Virus record (IMG/VR): IMGVR_UViG_3300048113_000213
Coordinates: 1-21,605 of that record
Reading direction: 5' to 3' (one strand)
Source of the DNA: a virus
DNA length: 21,605 bases
Part shown: piece after piece, positions 1 to 5,946 of the stretch
Layout: each line of letters opens with the position of its first letter
Numbering within the stretch: the stretch's first letter is position 1
Translations under genes and position numbers: made by a program
The notes under the pieces: model-generated
What the model was told of the DNA's origin: nothing
Databases searched by the model: none
The model's input: the letters and a program-made list of their open reading frames with translations, nothing else

Positions 1-234
1 GAACAGAGATGCATAGGCTTCCTTCTGTGCTGTAGTAAGTGTTGGGTTGTTAGACATGAACAATGCTTCAATCTCATCGGGTGTAACTGTACGCCCATAT
101 AACTGCATTGCTTTGTCTAATACCTGATTAATCTTTCTTACTTCGGGATTAAACAAGCGGTCAGGACACTTAGCACCACGATGTTCATCGTAAAACTCCT
201 TGTCCATCAAACTTCTAATTAGTGATAATTCCAT
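1..234 (-). CDS. Replicative DNA helicase, N-terminal part (partial, runs off left edge)
   Basis: Seventy-eight codons of a gene that continues beyond base 1. It starts MELSLIRSLMDKEFYDEH and includes LTTAQKEAYASLF at the edge. This looks like the N-terminal domain of DnaB/T7 gp4B-type replicative helicases of marine phages; the Walker A and other ATPase motifs lie outside the window. I chose the ATG at 234 over the later ATG at 207 because it has a ribosome binding site (GGAG, 7 nt upstream) and extends the helicase-like helix ELSLIRSLMD. It overlaps the end of the primase gene by 20 nt, so the two are probably translationally coupled and would act together at the fork, as a split version of the fused T7 gp4. 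The family call rests on the N-terminal pattern only. Confidence 0.7.
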   Translation of the reverse strand, partial: MELSLIRSLMDKEFYDEHRGAKCPDRLFNPEVRKINQVLDKAMQLYGRTVTPDEIEALFMSNNPTLTTAQKEAYASLF

Positions 235-973
235 ATAAATTCTCCATATCTTCAGGGTTACGATATTTAAAGTCATCTTTTAATCTTAGGACACGAACAT
301 CGTTCACGTATCCCTTTAATTGTTTTGCCATTTGTATTGTCTTCGGTAACGCATCGGGGTCTAATGCAATTACTGCCGTTGAGAACTGTGAGAGATAACC
401 TTTATGCGAATCAGATAACGATGTACCTAATAGCGCAACCCCGACAAAGGAACCGAAACCAACAACGGCTGCACTCACACAGTCCTCAACAACAACAGCG
501 ACACTACCATGTCCTAATACGTATGGCAAGCTATTATTTCCATACCGCTTCCATTTAGGTATTCTCTTACCCAAGGAACGACCTGTAGCATCAACAATCT
601 TTCCGTCATGTACAACAGGAAACACAACCCTGTGTTCCTTAACATCATACATCAGTGACAGGTTGTCAGCATCAATACCCCACTCAGTACACCATTCAAT
701 AACTTCTGGCTTGTCTCTGTGTGGTACGATGTAGGTAGGTAGCACAAAGTCATCTAAGGCTCTCTGTGAGGCTCCTGCAAGGCTCTTACGAATGTCATCT
801 GATGTAAGTCTCACCCTAGTGCCCCCACCTACAGTACAAGATACTTTGTAACAGTTCCACATAAGATTACCCATGTTATTAGTAATACTAAATGTATTCT
901 TACCATTACAAACAGGACAGTTAGTTCTTTTAGTATGTCCATTAGGAATGTCATAGTCATTTGGGTTTATCAT
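215..973 (-). CDS. DNA primase (zinc finger plus Toprim, T7 gp4A-like)
   Basis: A 252-aa protein. An N-terminal zinc-binding module has cysteines at about 19, 22, 41 and 46 (CPVC, then NCYKVSC), which in this family reads the primase recognition site. A Toprim catalytic core follows: the glutamate motif AVVVEDCVSA (E163) and the metal-binding pair ALDPDA (D205, D207). It would make RNA primers for lagging-strand synthesis. It is shorter than bifunctional T7 gp4 because the helicase is a separate overlapping gene downstream. The start at 973 has AAAGGAAC upstream, after an AT-rich gap that separates it from the integrase gene. Confidence 0.9.
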   Translation of the reverse strand: MINPNDYDIPNGHTKRTNCPVCNGKNTFSITNNMGNLMWNCYKVSCTVGGGTRVRLTSDDIRKSLAGASQRALDDFVLPTYIVPHRDKPEVIEWCTEWGIDADNLSLMYDVKEHRVVFPVVHDGKIVDATGRSLGKRIPKWKRYGNNSLPYVLGHGSVAVVVEDCVSAAVVGFGSFVGVALLGTSLSDSHKGYLSQFSTAVIALDPDALPKTIQMAKQLKGYVNDVRVLRLKDDFKYRNPEDMENLYGIITN

Positions 974-1054
974 ATATATGTTCCTTTATGTATATAATAT
1001 ATATATTATAATAGTTATATATATATAGTTCGTTGCGGCGTTTGAATGCTTATA
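974..1054 (-). other. AT-rich intergenic segment with an 18-bp perfect palindrome
   Basis: The gap between the integrase stop and the primase start is almost entirely A and T between about 981 and 1027. It contains the perfect palindrome TATAATATATATATTATA at 993-1010 and a further TATATATATATA run just beyond. It could be an easily melted element, a promoter region for the primase-helicase pair, or an integrase accessory region. No tRNA-like attP core was recognised. Seen directly; function inferred. Confidence 0.5.
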
Positions 1055-1939
1055 TCATGCTTTTCTACGTGTCGTCAATGCTAATTCTGCACTCTTTAAA
1101 GTATTTTTCATGTATGGTTTTACAGAACTAGGGTTAGCATGTCCTGTAACCGACATAATTTGCCCCATACCGACACCTGCCTCAACCATTTCCGTAACAC
1201 CTGTACGTCTTAAATCTGCCAGTCGTAGTTCATCAGATAAACCAGCCTCTTGCATCAGCTTACGTGCGTACTTAGGTAATTTAGTAAGTGAATAAGGTAA
1301 GTACACACCATTAATAGGGTTAGGTCTTGGTGCTACATATTCTTGAAACCCAAAGTCTTCCTGCTGTTGTTTAATCATATCAAACAAATCATCCTCTATG
1401 GGTAGATGTACATCGGCATGACGTTTAGACTGCTCAATCTGAATTGTTTGCTTATCAAAGTTAATGTTATCCCAAATAAGCATACGCATATCACCTACAC
1501 GCTGGCACCACTCATATGCCATATGCGCTATAAGCCCTATGTTTCTTGTTTTAAAGTCGCTGTAGGCTACATCTAATAGTTTCTGTACATCTTCCTTACT
1601 CCATACCGTCTTACGCCTCTCTACAGTTCTCCTACGTATGTTTTCAAACGGATTAATAGTACATAGTTCCATACGCAACCCGTGATTGAATAACGTGCGT
1701 GTCACCGACATGATATGATTAGCCATTGATATACCTTTCTCACACCATTGGTTGTATGCCTGTTTAGCCACACGAGTTGGCATAGTTGTATAATTAAAAG
1801 TAGACAGCAACGTACCGTCTACCTCTGTGTTAAGCATTACCCCAAGAAAGTATTTATACTGAGCTTTAGTTTGTTCACGTAAGTTCTTGAAATCATGTGA
1901 CAAATAGTAATCGTCTGTTAGGTTTGTTAGCTGTGACAT
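1055..1939 (-). CDS. int: Tyrosine recombinase / phage integrase
   Basis: A 294-aa protein. Residues 1-100 look like a SAM-like core-binding domain and the rest is the catalytic domain. Visible active-site positions are R147 (WCQRVGDM), K172 (EQSKRHAD), R244 in LADLRRTG, H267 in VTGHANP, and the nucleophile Y276 in VKPYMKN. The usual HxxR histidine is alanine (A241, codon GCA at 1217-1219). It would catalyse site-specific integration or excision of the phage genome, or resolve multimers. Its start shares one base with the stop of the DUF932-type gene (TAATG), so it is cotranscribed with that gene and probably with primase and helicase. A small protein at the left end of the catalytic domain was not needed to explain the sequence; the gene is intact. 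Confidence 0.93.
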   Translation of the reverse strand: MSQLTNLTDDYYLSHDFKNLREQTKAQYKYFLGVMLNTEVDGTLLSTFNYTTMPTRVAKQAYNQWCEKGISMANHIMSVTRTLFNHGLRMELCTINPFENIRRRTVERRKTVWSKEDVQKLLDVAYSDFKTRNIGLIAHMAYEWCQRVGDMRMLIWDNINFDKQTIQIEQSKRHADVHLPIEDDLFDMIKQQQEDFGFQEYVAPRPNPINGVYLPYSLTKLPKYARKLMQEAGLSDELRLADLRRTGVTEMVEAGVGMGQIMSVTGHANPSSVKPYMKNTLKSAELALTTRRKA

Positions 1940-2778
1940 TATGCCGCTTCCACCTGCTCTAACTTTTTAAACACAGGATTTTCAATCCAATTAGCCACTT
2001 CAACTTCACGCATGAATAGTGATTTAGCTTGTGTGTCATTGCCTGTGTTACGCTGTTTAAAATTATTACGCTCATCCGCATAGGTTGCATAGTTAGTAAA
2101 TGCAGAGTAGAGCGACCATAAGTTACGACCACGCTGGCTCACTTCTTGATTGTATAGCGTGTACATCTTATCAGATTTTTTGTCTGACTGCATGATAGCA
2201 TCCAACATAGCTTTTACATCAACAGTAACTAGGCTTGTATTAGCCCAACGCTGCATTTGTTCTGTCTGAGCCTTAAAATCTGTAGTAGACTTCTCAAGTT
2301 CAGCAATAAACATATCAAGACTAAAATTAGAAGTGTTCTTGCGTACTATTTTATCGTGTCGCCCACGAATCTGACCGTTTAGGCAGAAGAAGTCGATAGC
2401 ACCAAAGATAGTGACGTTAGAGCAAGTACCATTGACCCCGTGTAGGGCAATAATGCGCTGTGCAACCGTACTTTCGTGCTTATCGGTGATAATTTTAGCA
2501 TTTACGTTAGGTAGGGTCATGTCCATCATAGCCCAGCCATTCTGGTGTGCGTCTCTCCATTTAATAGCGGCTCCTTGCATATCTTGTGCTGTCAGATTGT
2601 CTGTTGCTGCGTTGATTACATCACGAAAGAAATCACCGTGTGTAGCGCAGGTAAAATCCTTACCCACAATAGCGATAGGTTCCCCTGTGTTGTTGTCAAT
2701 GACATATTTCTTGTCTGCCAATCTTGTAGGCTCAAAAGTTACATCAAAGTCTAAGTTCTCTGGAATAAAATCTAACAT
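1939..2778 (-). CDS. DUF932/DUF945-type phage-plasmid protein
   Basis: A 279-aa protein matching the DUF932 (phage/plasmid-like TIGR03299) pattern as I recall it: an N-terminal VIDNNTGEPIAIVGKDF segment, a central FFCLNGQIRGRHDK motif, and a C-terminal WSLYSAFTNYATYADERNNF motif. Biochemical function is not established for this family; it occurs in phage and plasmid replication regions. The start at 2778 has AAAGGAG upstream. The gene is first in an operon driven by the promoter at 2816-2844 and feeds directly into the integrase gene through a 1-nt TAATG overlap. Confidence 0.85.
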   Translation of the reverse strand: MLDFIPENLDFDVTFEPTRLADKKYVIDNNTGEPIAIVGKDFTCATHGDFFRDVINAATDNLTAQDMQGAAIKWRDAHQNGWAMMDMTLPNVNAKIITDKHESTVAQRIIALHGVNGTCSNVTIFGAIDFFCLNGQIRGRHDKIVRKNTSNFSLDMFIAELEKSTTDFKAQTEQMQRWANTSLVTVDVKAMLDAIMQSDKKSDKMYTLYNQEVSQRGRNLWSLYSAFTNYATYADERNNFKQRNTGNDTQAKSLFMREVEVANWIENPVFKKLEQVEAA

Positions 2779-2815
2779 AATAAATCTCCTTTATATAAGT
2801 GTTAACTGATAGCTT

Positions 2816-2844
2816 GTTATATCAGTAATATGTTGCATGGTCAA
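2816..2844 (-). promoter_or_regulatory. Sigma-70-like promoter for the DUF932-int-primase-helicase operon
   Basis: Read on the minus strand: -35 TTGACC (2844-2839), a 17-bp spacer, and -10 TATAAC (2821-2816). It lies about 40 bp upstream of the DUF932 gene start. One copy of the 15-bp palindrome ends 7 bp upstream of the -35, so a bound protein could touch polymerase there. Confidence 0.7.
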
Positions 2845-2851
2845 GGTAAAA

Positions 2852-2866
2852 TGTCACTGAGTGACA
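2852..2866. repeat. 15-bp palindrome, copy 1 (TGTCACTGAGTGACA)
   Basis: Perfect inverted repeat of seven bases around a central G, flanked by A runs. It lies between the stop of the small zinc-ribbon gene (2876) and the -35 of the promoter at 2839-2844. It is the leftmost of eight copies and the only one placed immediately upstream of a -35 box. Confidence 0.95.
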
Positions 2867-2875
2867 AAAATTGTA

Positions 2876-3049
2876 TTACTCCTCTTGCTTATCCTTTCCT
2901 GACAGATACTTAGGTGTCTCAGCATCCTTGTCGTTCAGTTTCTCAATAGCATTACCGCAGACATAGCAGTACATACGAGACGCTAACTGTCTCAGCTTAT
3001 CTGATATATACTGTGTGTTCAAGCAGTGTTTGCATATGTGTTTAATCAT
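2876..3049 (-). CDS. Small zinc-ribbon-like protein
   Basis: A 57-aa protein starting MIKHICKHCLNTQY. It has two cysteine pairs, CKHC near residue 6 and CYVC near residue 28, spaced as in a small zinc ribbon, and a charged C-terminal tail. I chose the ATG at 3049 because GGGAG lies 7 nt upstream; the longer reading to 3082 begins inside the preceding gene without a ribosome site. It is the last gene of the small-protein cluster, 4 nt downstream of the hydrolase stop. Function unknown; small zinc ribbons often bind nucleic acid or partner proteins. Confidence 0.75.
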   Translation of the reverse strand: MIKHICKHCLNTQYISDKLRQLASRMYCYVCGNAIEKLNDKDAETPKYLSGKDKQEE

Positions 3050-3053
3050 CTTA

Positions 3054-3473
3054 CTACTCCCATCTATAAAATATATGTTCACCTATTTGCACTACCTTTG
3101 TCTTTGTCTCAGCCCAATCAGGCCGCACATAACTGGCGTGGTAGTGCGTTGCACCTTCAACGAAGTCATCCAAGTGTCCATTCATTACACCATGTGCAAC
3201 TAACATAGACCTGTTGTGTGCCTCTACATCAGGTGTCTTGTCACTCTTGCCATCACAGTACCAACTAAACTGGCACCGATTAAGCACAGGATAATCTGTA
3301 TCCCATGAGTATGTCAAGCCTTGTTTAACTACACCACACACATCATCAGGGTAACGCTCATCACGTACTCTGTTCATCACTACCTGTGCCACAGCAACCT
3401 GCCCAATGAAGGGCTGGTCACGTGCCTCGTGATACACGTTGAGTGCTAGGCATACTAATGCTTCAGCTATCAT
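3054..3473 (-). CDS. Cell-wall hydrolase, SleB family (Hydrolase_2)
   Basis: A 139-aa protein. It shows the SleB/Hydrolase_2 signature: NVYHEARDQ near residue 12 with the presumed catalytic E16, then AVAQVVMNRV, CQFSWYCDG, THYHASYVRPDW and a terminal HIFYRW. The family cleaves peptidoglycan glycan strands. The N-terminus is hydrophobic (MIAEALVCLALN) but overlaps the catalytic segment, so a cleaved signal peptide is unlikely. I placed the start at 3473 because GAGG sits at proper distance and ATG overlaps the upstream stop; upstream in-frame ATGs (to 3488) are possible. It sits in the early arm, far from the GH24 lysozyme and holin of the late arm, so the phage carries two wall-degrading enzymes in different modules. 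Confidence 0.85.
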   Translation of the reverse strand: MIAEALVCLALNVYHEARDQPFIGQVAVAQVVMNRVRDERYPDDVCGVVKQGLTYSWDTDYPVLNRCQFSWYCDGKSDKTPDVEAHNRSMLVAHGVMNGHLDDFVEGATHYHASYVRPDWAETKTKVVQIGEHIFYRWE

Positions 3474-3705
3474 CGTCATCATCCTCATCTAGTATCCAGT
3501 TAGCATAGTGTATACTATGTCCGTCTTCATCCCGCTTGGGTACAAACTTGAAGATGCGGTGCAGGTGACACTCTAGCTTCTCTAAGTTGCGTATGTCAGA
3601 CAGCCACAAGTCGTGGCAATCTGCCACTATTGATAGTGTTGTCCTTAGATTGTTATGTGCCTCAAGTAATTGTAGGCGTTGTTCGTGTGTAATTTCATAT
3701 GTCAT
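3463..3705 (-). CDS. Small protein with acidic tail, unknown function
   Basis: An 80-aa protein beginning MTYEITHEQRLQLLEAHNNL, mostly helical in appearance, ending in LDEDDDDDS. The terminal Asp codons (GAT/GAC) also provide the start region of the hydrolase gene. AAGGAG lies 8 nt before the start, inside the end of the upstream gene, which it overlaps by 4 nt (ATGA). No family recognised. Confidence 0.8.
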   Translation of the reverse strand: MTYEITHEQRLQLLEAHNNLRTTLSIVADCHDLWLSDIRNLEKLECHLHRIFKFVPKRDEDGHSIHYANWILDEDDDDDS

Positions 3706-3929
3706 TCTGCATTCTCCTTATACCATGTCCGATAGGGTGACTGATACCATGTCTTGTATTTGTGATAGGCTAGTAGCTTGTGTGCATACAGGTCAGCATG
3801 TTCCCAATCATTAATCGGGTCAATGTCACCGTATGTAAATGTCGTTTCTATCTCATTCTCTATCATAACCATCAGGGCGTTAGCATCTGTCGGTGTTAGT
3901 TCTAGCTTAACGGTTTTCTCTTTACTCAT
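3702..3929 (-). CDS. Small early protein, unknown function
   Basis: A 75-aa protein starting MSKEKTVKLELTPTDANAL and ending with an aromatic/basic stretch (KTWYQSPYRTWYKENAE). The start at 3929 follows AGGAG with a 7-nt spacer and overlaps the upstream stop by 8 nt (ATGAGTAA); the longer reading to 4025 lies entirely inside the upstream gene. The first half resembles the small helical N-termini of many phage early proteins, but no family is recognised. Confidence 0.75.
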   Translation of the reverse strand: MSKEKTVKLELTPTDANALMVMIENEIETTFTYGDIDPINDWEHADLYAHKLLAYHKYKTWYQSPYRTWYKENAE

Positions 3930-4092
3930 CATCCATCTCCTGATTAAATTCATTCCATGCCTCAGTGAATACCTCATTAAAGGTGTGGTAGTTTGCATCC
4001 TCAAATGCAGCTTGGGCAATCTCAAAGATGTCCTGCCCCTGCCACTTCACAGATTGTGATAGCTTTGTACCTCGTTCTAAATTATTCATCAT
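3922..4092 (-). CDS. Small acidic early protein, unknown function
   Basis: A 56-aa protein with the core NLERGTKLSQSVKWQGQDIFE and ending NQEMDDE. A GAGGAG site lies 7 nt before the ATG at 4092; a second ATG at 4089 directly follows and could also be used. The junction with the upstream gene contains a 22-bp sequence identical to the next junction at 4271-4292. No family recognised. Confidence 0.75.
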   Translation of the reverse strand: MMNNLERGTKLSQSVKWQGQDIFEIAQAAFEDANYHTFNEVFTEAWNEFNQEMDDE

Positions 4093-4273
4093 CATCATTC
4101 TCCTCATCTAAAGTTGCATACTCATTTAAAAATTCCCAGTCACTACCTACTTCAAACCAATCTAAGTTAGAAGTAGAAGGGCTATACATAGCAATGGCTT
4201 CGTCCTCATCTTTAGCCTCAACTATGGCATCCATGAATGTGAATAGTGTTCCATGTATTCTGTACTTAGGCAT
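4082..4273 (-). CDS. Small acidic early protein, unknown function
   Basis: A 63-aa protein starting MPKYRIHGTLFTFMDAIVEA and continuing with KDEDEAIAMY. The beta-alpha opening (a strand, then an AIVEAKDEDEA helix) resembles small phage proteins with a single alpha/beta fold, and a similar NEDEAEVIA segment occurs in the gene at 5037-5264. It ends LDEENDDDE, whose codons form the next gene's GAGGAG site and start. Function unknown. Confidence 0.75.
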   Translation of the reverse strand: MPKYRIHGTLFTFMDAIVEAKDEDEAIAMYSPSTSNLDWFEVGSDWEFLNEYATLDEENDDDE

Positions 4274-4412
4274 CATCATTCTCCTCATCTAATACAAAAC
4301 AAACTTGGCAAGTGCCAGAGCCATCATCATCCATGATGAACCAGCTATCACCCCACGCTTTTGTGTTGGGGAAGTGTTCATCAAGCACCTTGATTATGTC
4401 ATCAATCTTCAT
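4266..4412 (-). CDS. 48-aa acidic protein, unknown function
   Basis: Read directly from the sequence. It starts MKIDDIIKVLDEHFPNTKAW, contains a CQVC pair near residues 35-38, and ends LDEENDDA. GAGGAG lies exactly 7 nt before the ATG. It overlaps the upstream gene by 11 nt and the downstream gene by 8 nt. Despite its size it fills an otherwise unexplained gap in a compact operon and shares the junction architecture of its neighbours. Function unknown. Confidence 0.75.
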   Translation of the reverse strand: MKIDDIIKVLDEHFPNTKAWGDSWFIMDDDGSGTCQVCFVLDEENDDA

Positions 4413-4602
4413 CACTCATCTCCTCTAAGTCATCTACATCGATGCCATCAGCCATGTATGAATAGTCTATGTTATCTGCATAAAATTCCTTAACACTACC
4501 ATCTTCATTAAGAATATGGTCATCTGCTTCTTCATCATACACAAAGAATGTCATACGCCACACACCTACCGTGTAGGTTTTGTCTGGGTCAAAATTATTC
4601 AT
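4402..4602 (-). CDS. Small acidic early protein, unknown function
   Basis: A 66-aa, strongly acidic protein. It opens MNNFDPDKTYTVGVWRMTFF (likely a beta strand pair) and ends LEEMSDED. GAGGAG is 7 nt before the ATG and the start overlaps the upstream stop by 8 nt. High acidity and small size are typical of phage host-takeover or DNA-mimic proteins, but that is only a class-level guess. No family recognised. Confidence 0.78.
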   Translation of the reverse strand: MNNFDPDKTYTVGVWRMTFFVYDEEADDHILNEDGSVKEFYADNIDYSYMADGIDVDDLEEMSDED

Positions 4603-4753
4603 TACTCATCTCCTCTTTAGGGTAATATACTTCTACCAAGCTGTTACAATTAGGGCAAGACAGGATGCTGAGTATAGCAAACTCATCACTCTCATCTGTG
4701 ATGTCATGGTCGTTGCCCCAGATTAGTTCTGTTCTACAGTGCCAGCAATTCAT
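4595..4753 (-). CDS. Small zinc-ribbon phage protein
   Basis: Read directly from the sequence. A 52-aa protein with two cysteine pairs: MNCWHCRTELIWG at the start (C3, C6) and LSCPNCNSLVEVYYP later. The CWHC..LIWG..DHDI..SCPNC..VEVY pattern matches a small zinc-ribbon family I recall from many phages; its role is unknown. The start codon shares one base with the upstream stop (TAATG). An ATG two codons earlier (4759) is possible. It ends KEEMSNE, whose codons carry the next gene's ribosome site. Confidence 0.85.
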   Translation of the reverse strand: MNCWHCRTELIWGNDHDITDESDEFAILSILSCPNCNSLVEVYYPKEEMSNE

Positions 4754-5037
4754 TACCATAACCTCGCGCATGTACTGCCATCGGTGTATGCTTTGTTGCC
4801 TTCACCCTTGTACGTTACAGGATAGGCAGAACAACACATCTTGCCATCGTCATCATCCCAGATGTTCAGGTCATACTCTGCATCCTTCCTGCCATGCACT
4901 ACGTCTACAACTGTAACGCTATACCAGTCATCGCCTTCGTAGATGCAACCACCTGTTTGTTCAAAGGATTTGACTATCTCCTGCGACTTAGCCACAAGAA
5001 AGCCAAACTCATAGTCTGTTAAATTAAGTTCATTCAT
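4753..5037 (-). CDS. Small early protein, unknown function
   Basis: A 94-aa protein starting MNELNLTDYEFGFLVAKSQE, with an acidic middle (NIWDDDDGKMCC) and a polar C-terminus. It starts one base inside the stop of the upstream gene (TAATG) with GGAG upstream. Five cysteine or near-cysteine positions are scattered without a clear zinc-finger spacing. No family recognised. Confidence 0.8.
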   Translation of the reverse strand: MNELNLTDYEFGFLVAKSQEIVKSFEQTGGCIYEGDDWYSVTVVDVVHGRKDAEYDLNIWDDDDGKMCCSAYPVTYKGEGNKAYTDGSTCARLW

Positions 5038-5264
5038 TATTCTGTCTCCACATAAATAGTAGTATATTCTTGGTCGCCATACGTCCAGTCACCACTGTCC
5101 TCAGTAGGCAGGTCAGTATAAATGAGGTGTTGCGTCTGGTCTTTAGCCACCTGTCGTGCTATTACCTCTGCCTCATCTTCATTGTCTGCCTCGATAGCAA
5201 AGTTGCGGTCATACCACAAGTTCAGTTCAATCTTGATGTGATATGTTTTCTTTGAGCCAGTCAT
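5037..5264 (-). CDS. Small early protein, unknown function
   Basis: A 75-aa protein starting MTGSKKTYHIKIELNLWYDR and continuing with FAIEADNEDEAEVIARQVAK. This strand-then-helix arrangement is similar to that of the protein at 4082-4273, hinting at a shared fold or paralogy. The ATG at 5264 has AGGAG at 7 nt; the longer reading to 5309 has no such site. It heads the small-protein operon and is preceded by a structured leader (5292-5373). Confidence 0.75.
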   Translation of the reverse strand: MTGSKKTYHIKIELNLWYDRNFAIEADNEDEAEVIARQVAKDQTQHLIYTDLPTEDSGDWTYGDQEYTTIYVETE

Positions 5265-5291
5265 ATTATTTCTCCTGTGTTGTATAAGGTA

Positions 5292-5373
5292 GGTAGGGGC
5301 TTTGTCCATATTTGAAAGAGGACTCTTACCCCTACCATGTTGGGGCTATAATCTTTTGCAGACACTGCACCCC
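5292..5373 (-). promoter_or_regulatory. Candidate structured RNA leader with two adjacent hairpins
   Basis: Two stems lie between the gene ending at 5380 and the gene starting at 5264. The first on the minus strand pairs GGGG (5373-5370) with CCCC (5345-5342) and encloses the small hairpin TGCAG-TGT-CTGCA (5369-5357). The second pairs GGTAGGGG (5336-5329) with CCCCTACC (5299-5292), with an inner 4-bp stem (5323-5320 with 5307-5304). No U tract follows either stem, so it is not a simple terminator. It resembles no riboswitch I recognise. Confidence 0.5.
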
Positions 5374-5379
5374 GACAAT

Positions 5380-5652
5380 TTAGTTGGCTCTCACTTGTGT
5401 GAGATTACCTTTGATAGGTACATATTCATTCACCCGTTGCTTACCCTTACGGCTATACACAGGGAAAGATGAATAGCTAGTACCCATATTAACTCGCAGT
5501 AGACGTTCACCTGACTTACCACCTGTACCCATGCGGATAAAGTATCCACGTTCCATGTTTGGGTGTGTCTTGGTAGTGCGGTAGATTGTAGGCTTCAGCC
5601 CTTGAAGTTTGAACTTAACTACAGTAGTGAACACTTTTACGAAATTTAACAT
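5380..5652 (-). CDS. Small basic protein, unknown function
   Basis: A 90-aa protein beginning MLNFVKVFTTVVKFKLQGLK, then an Arg/Lys/Gly-rich body with many beta-forming residues. The start at 5652 has AAAGGAG about 8 nt upstream. The longer reading (to 5694) begins MSLSDKN, which is simply the translated palindrome repeat and therefore leader sequence. It looks like a small DNA-interacting or structural protein, but no family is recognised. Confidence 0.75.
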   Translation of the reverse strand: MLNFVKVFTTVVKFKLQGLKPTIYRTTKTHPNMERGYFIRMGTGGKSGERLLRVNMGTSYSSFPVYSRKGKQRVNEYVPIKGNLTQVRAN

Positions 5653-5678
5653 GATATATTCTCCTTTATGTTGGTTTT

Positions 5679-5693
5679 TGTCACTCAGTGACA
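5679..5693. repeat. 15-bp palindrome, copy 2 (central C)
   Basis: Perfect palindrome TGTCACTCAGTGACA flanked by T runs on the plus strand. It lies 3 nt after the stop of the gene at 5697 and 26 nt before the start at 5652, in a 44-nt gap. Confidence 0.95.
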
Positions 5694-5696
5694 TTT

Positions 5697-5840
5697 TTAA
5701 GAGGCTTGGCTTAAACGCTTGGCAAACTGTGCCACCTTGCGGCGTGTAGTCTTAGCCTTGTTGTGACTACGCCAATGGTCGCGCTTACTTTCTGCCTTTG
5801 GGGTTTTGGTATTCTTCATCGGTGTGATTTTTATTTGCAT
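5697..5840 (-). CDS. 47-aa basic protein, unknown function
   Basis: Read directly from the sequence. It starts MQIKITPMKNTKTPKAESK and ends with a Lys/Arg-rich segment (TTRRKVAQFAKRLSQAS). AAGGA lies upstream of the ATG. It overlaps the end of the gene at 5785-5946 by 56 nt in another frame; a later ATG (5819) would shorten the overlap. The KTTRRKVxxFAKRL ending is of a type I recall from small marine phage proteins. Likely binds nucleic acid by charge; function unknown. Confidence 0.65.
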   Translation of the reverse strand: MQIKITPMKNTKTPKAESKRDHWRSHNKAKTTRRKVAQFAKRLSQAS

Positions 5841-5946
5841 TGTCTTTATCCTTCTTTCGATTGTATTTTGTTTGGTCAGCCACTGCTTGCTGTCTTCTTC
5901 GGTTAGTAACCAGCAGTGACCTTGCTATAGGATTTATCTTACGCAT
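5785..5946 (-). CDS. 53-aa basic protein, unknown function
   Basis: Read directly from the sequence. It begins MRKINPIARSLLVTNRRRQQ and contains TKYNRKKDKDN. The combination of an N-terminal NPxAR segment and a YNRK motif occurs in very small proteins of marine phages as I recall them. No strong ribosome site precedes the ATG, which overlaps the end of the upstream membrane-protein gene by 13 nt, so translation may depend on coupling. Its 3' third shares DNA with the gene at 5697-5840. Confidence 0.6.
   Translation of the reverse strand: MRKINPIARSLLVTNRRRQQAVADQTKYNRKKDKDNANKNHTDEEYQNPKGRK

Noticed and set aside
5653-5694. Extended N-termini beginning MSLSDKN for the genes at 5380 and 8094
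   Set aside because: Both N-termini are the translated palindrome repeat; proper ribosome sites support the internal starts at 5652 and 8294.
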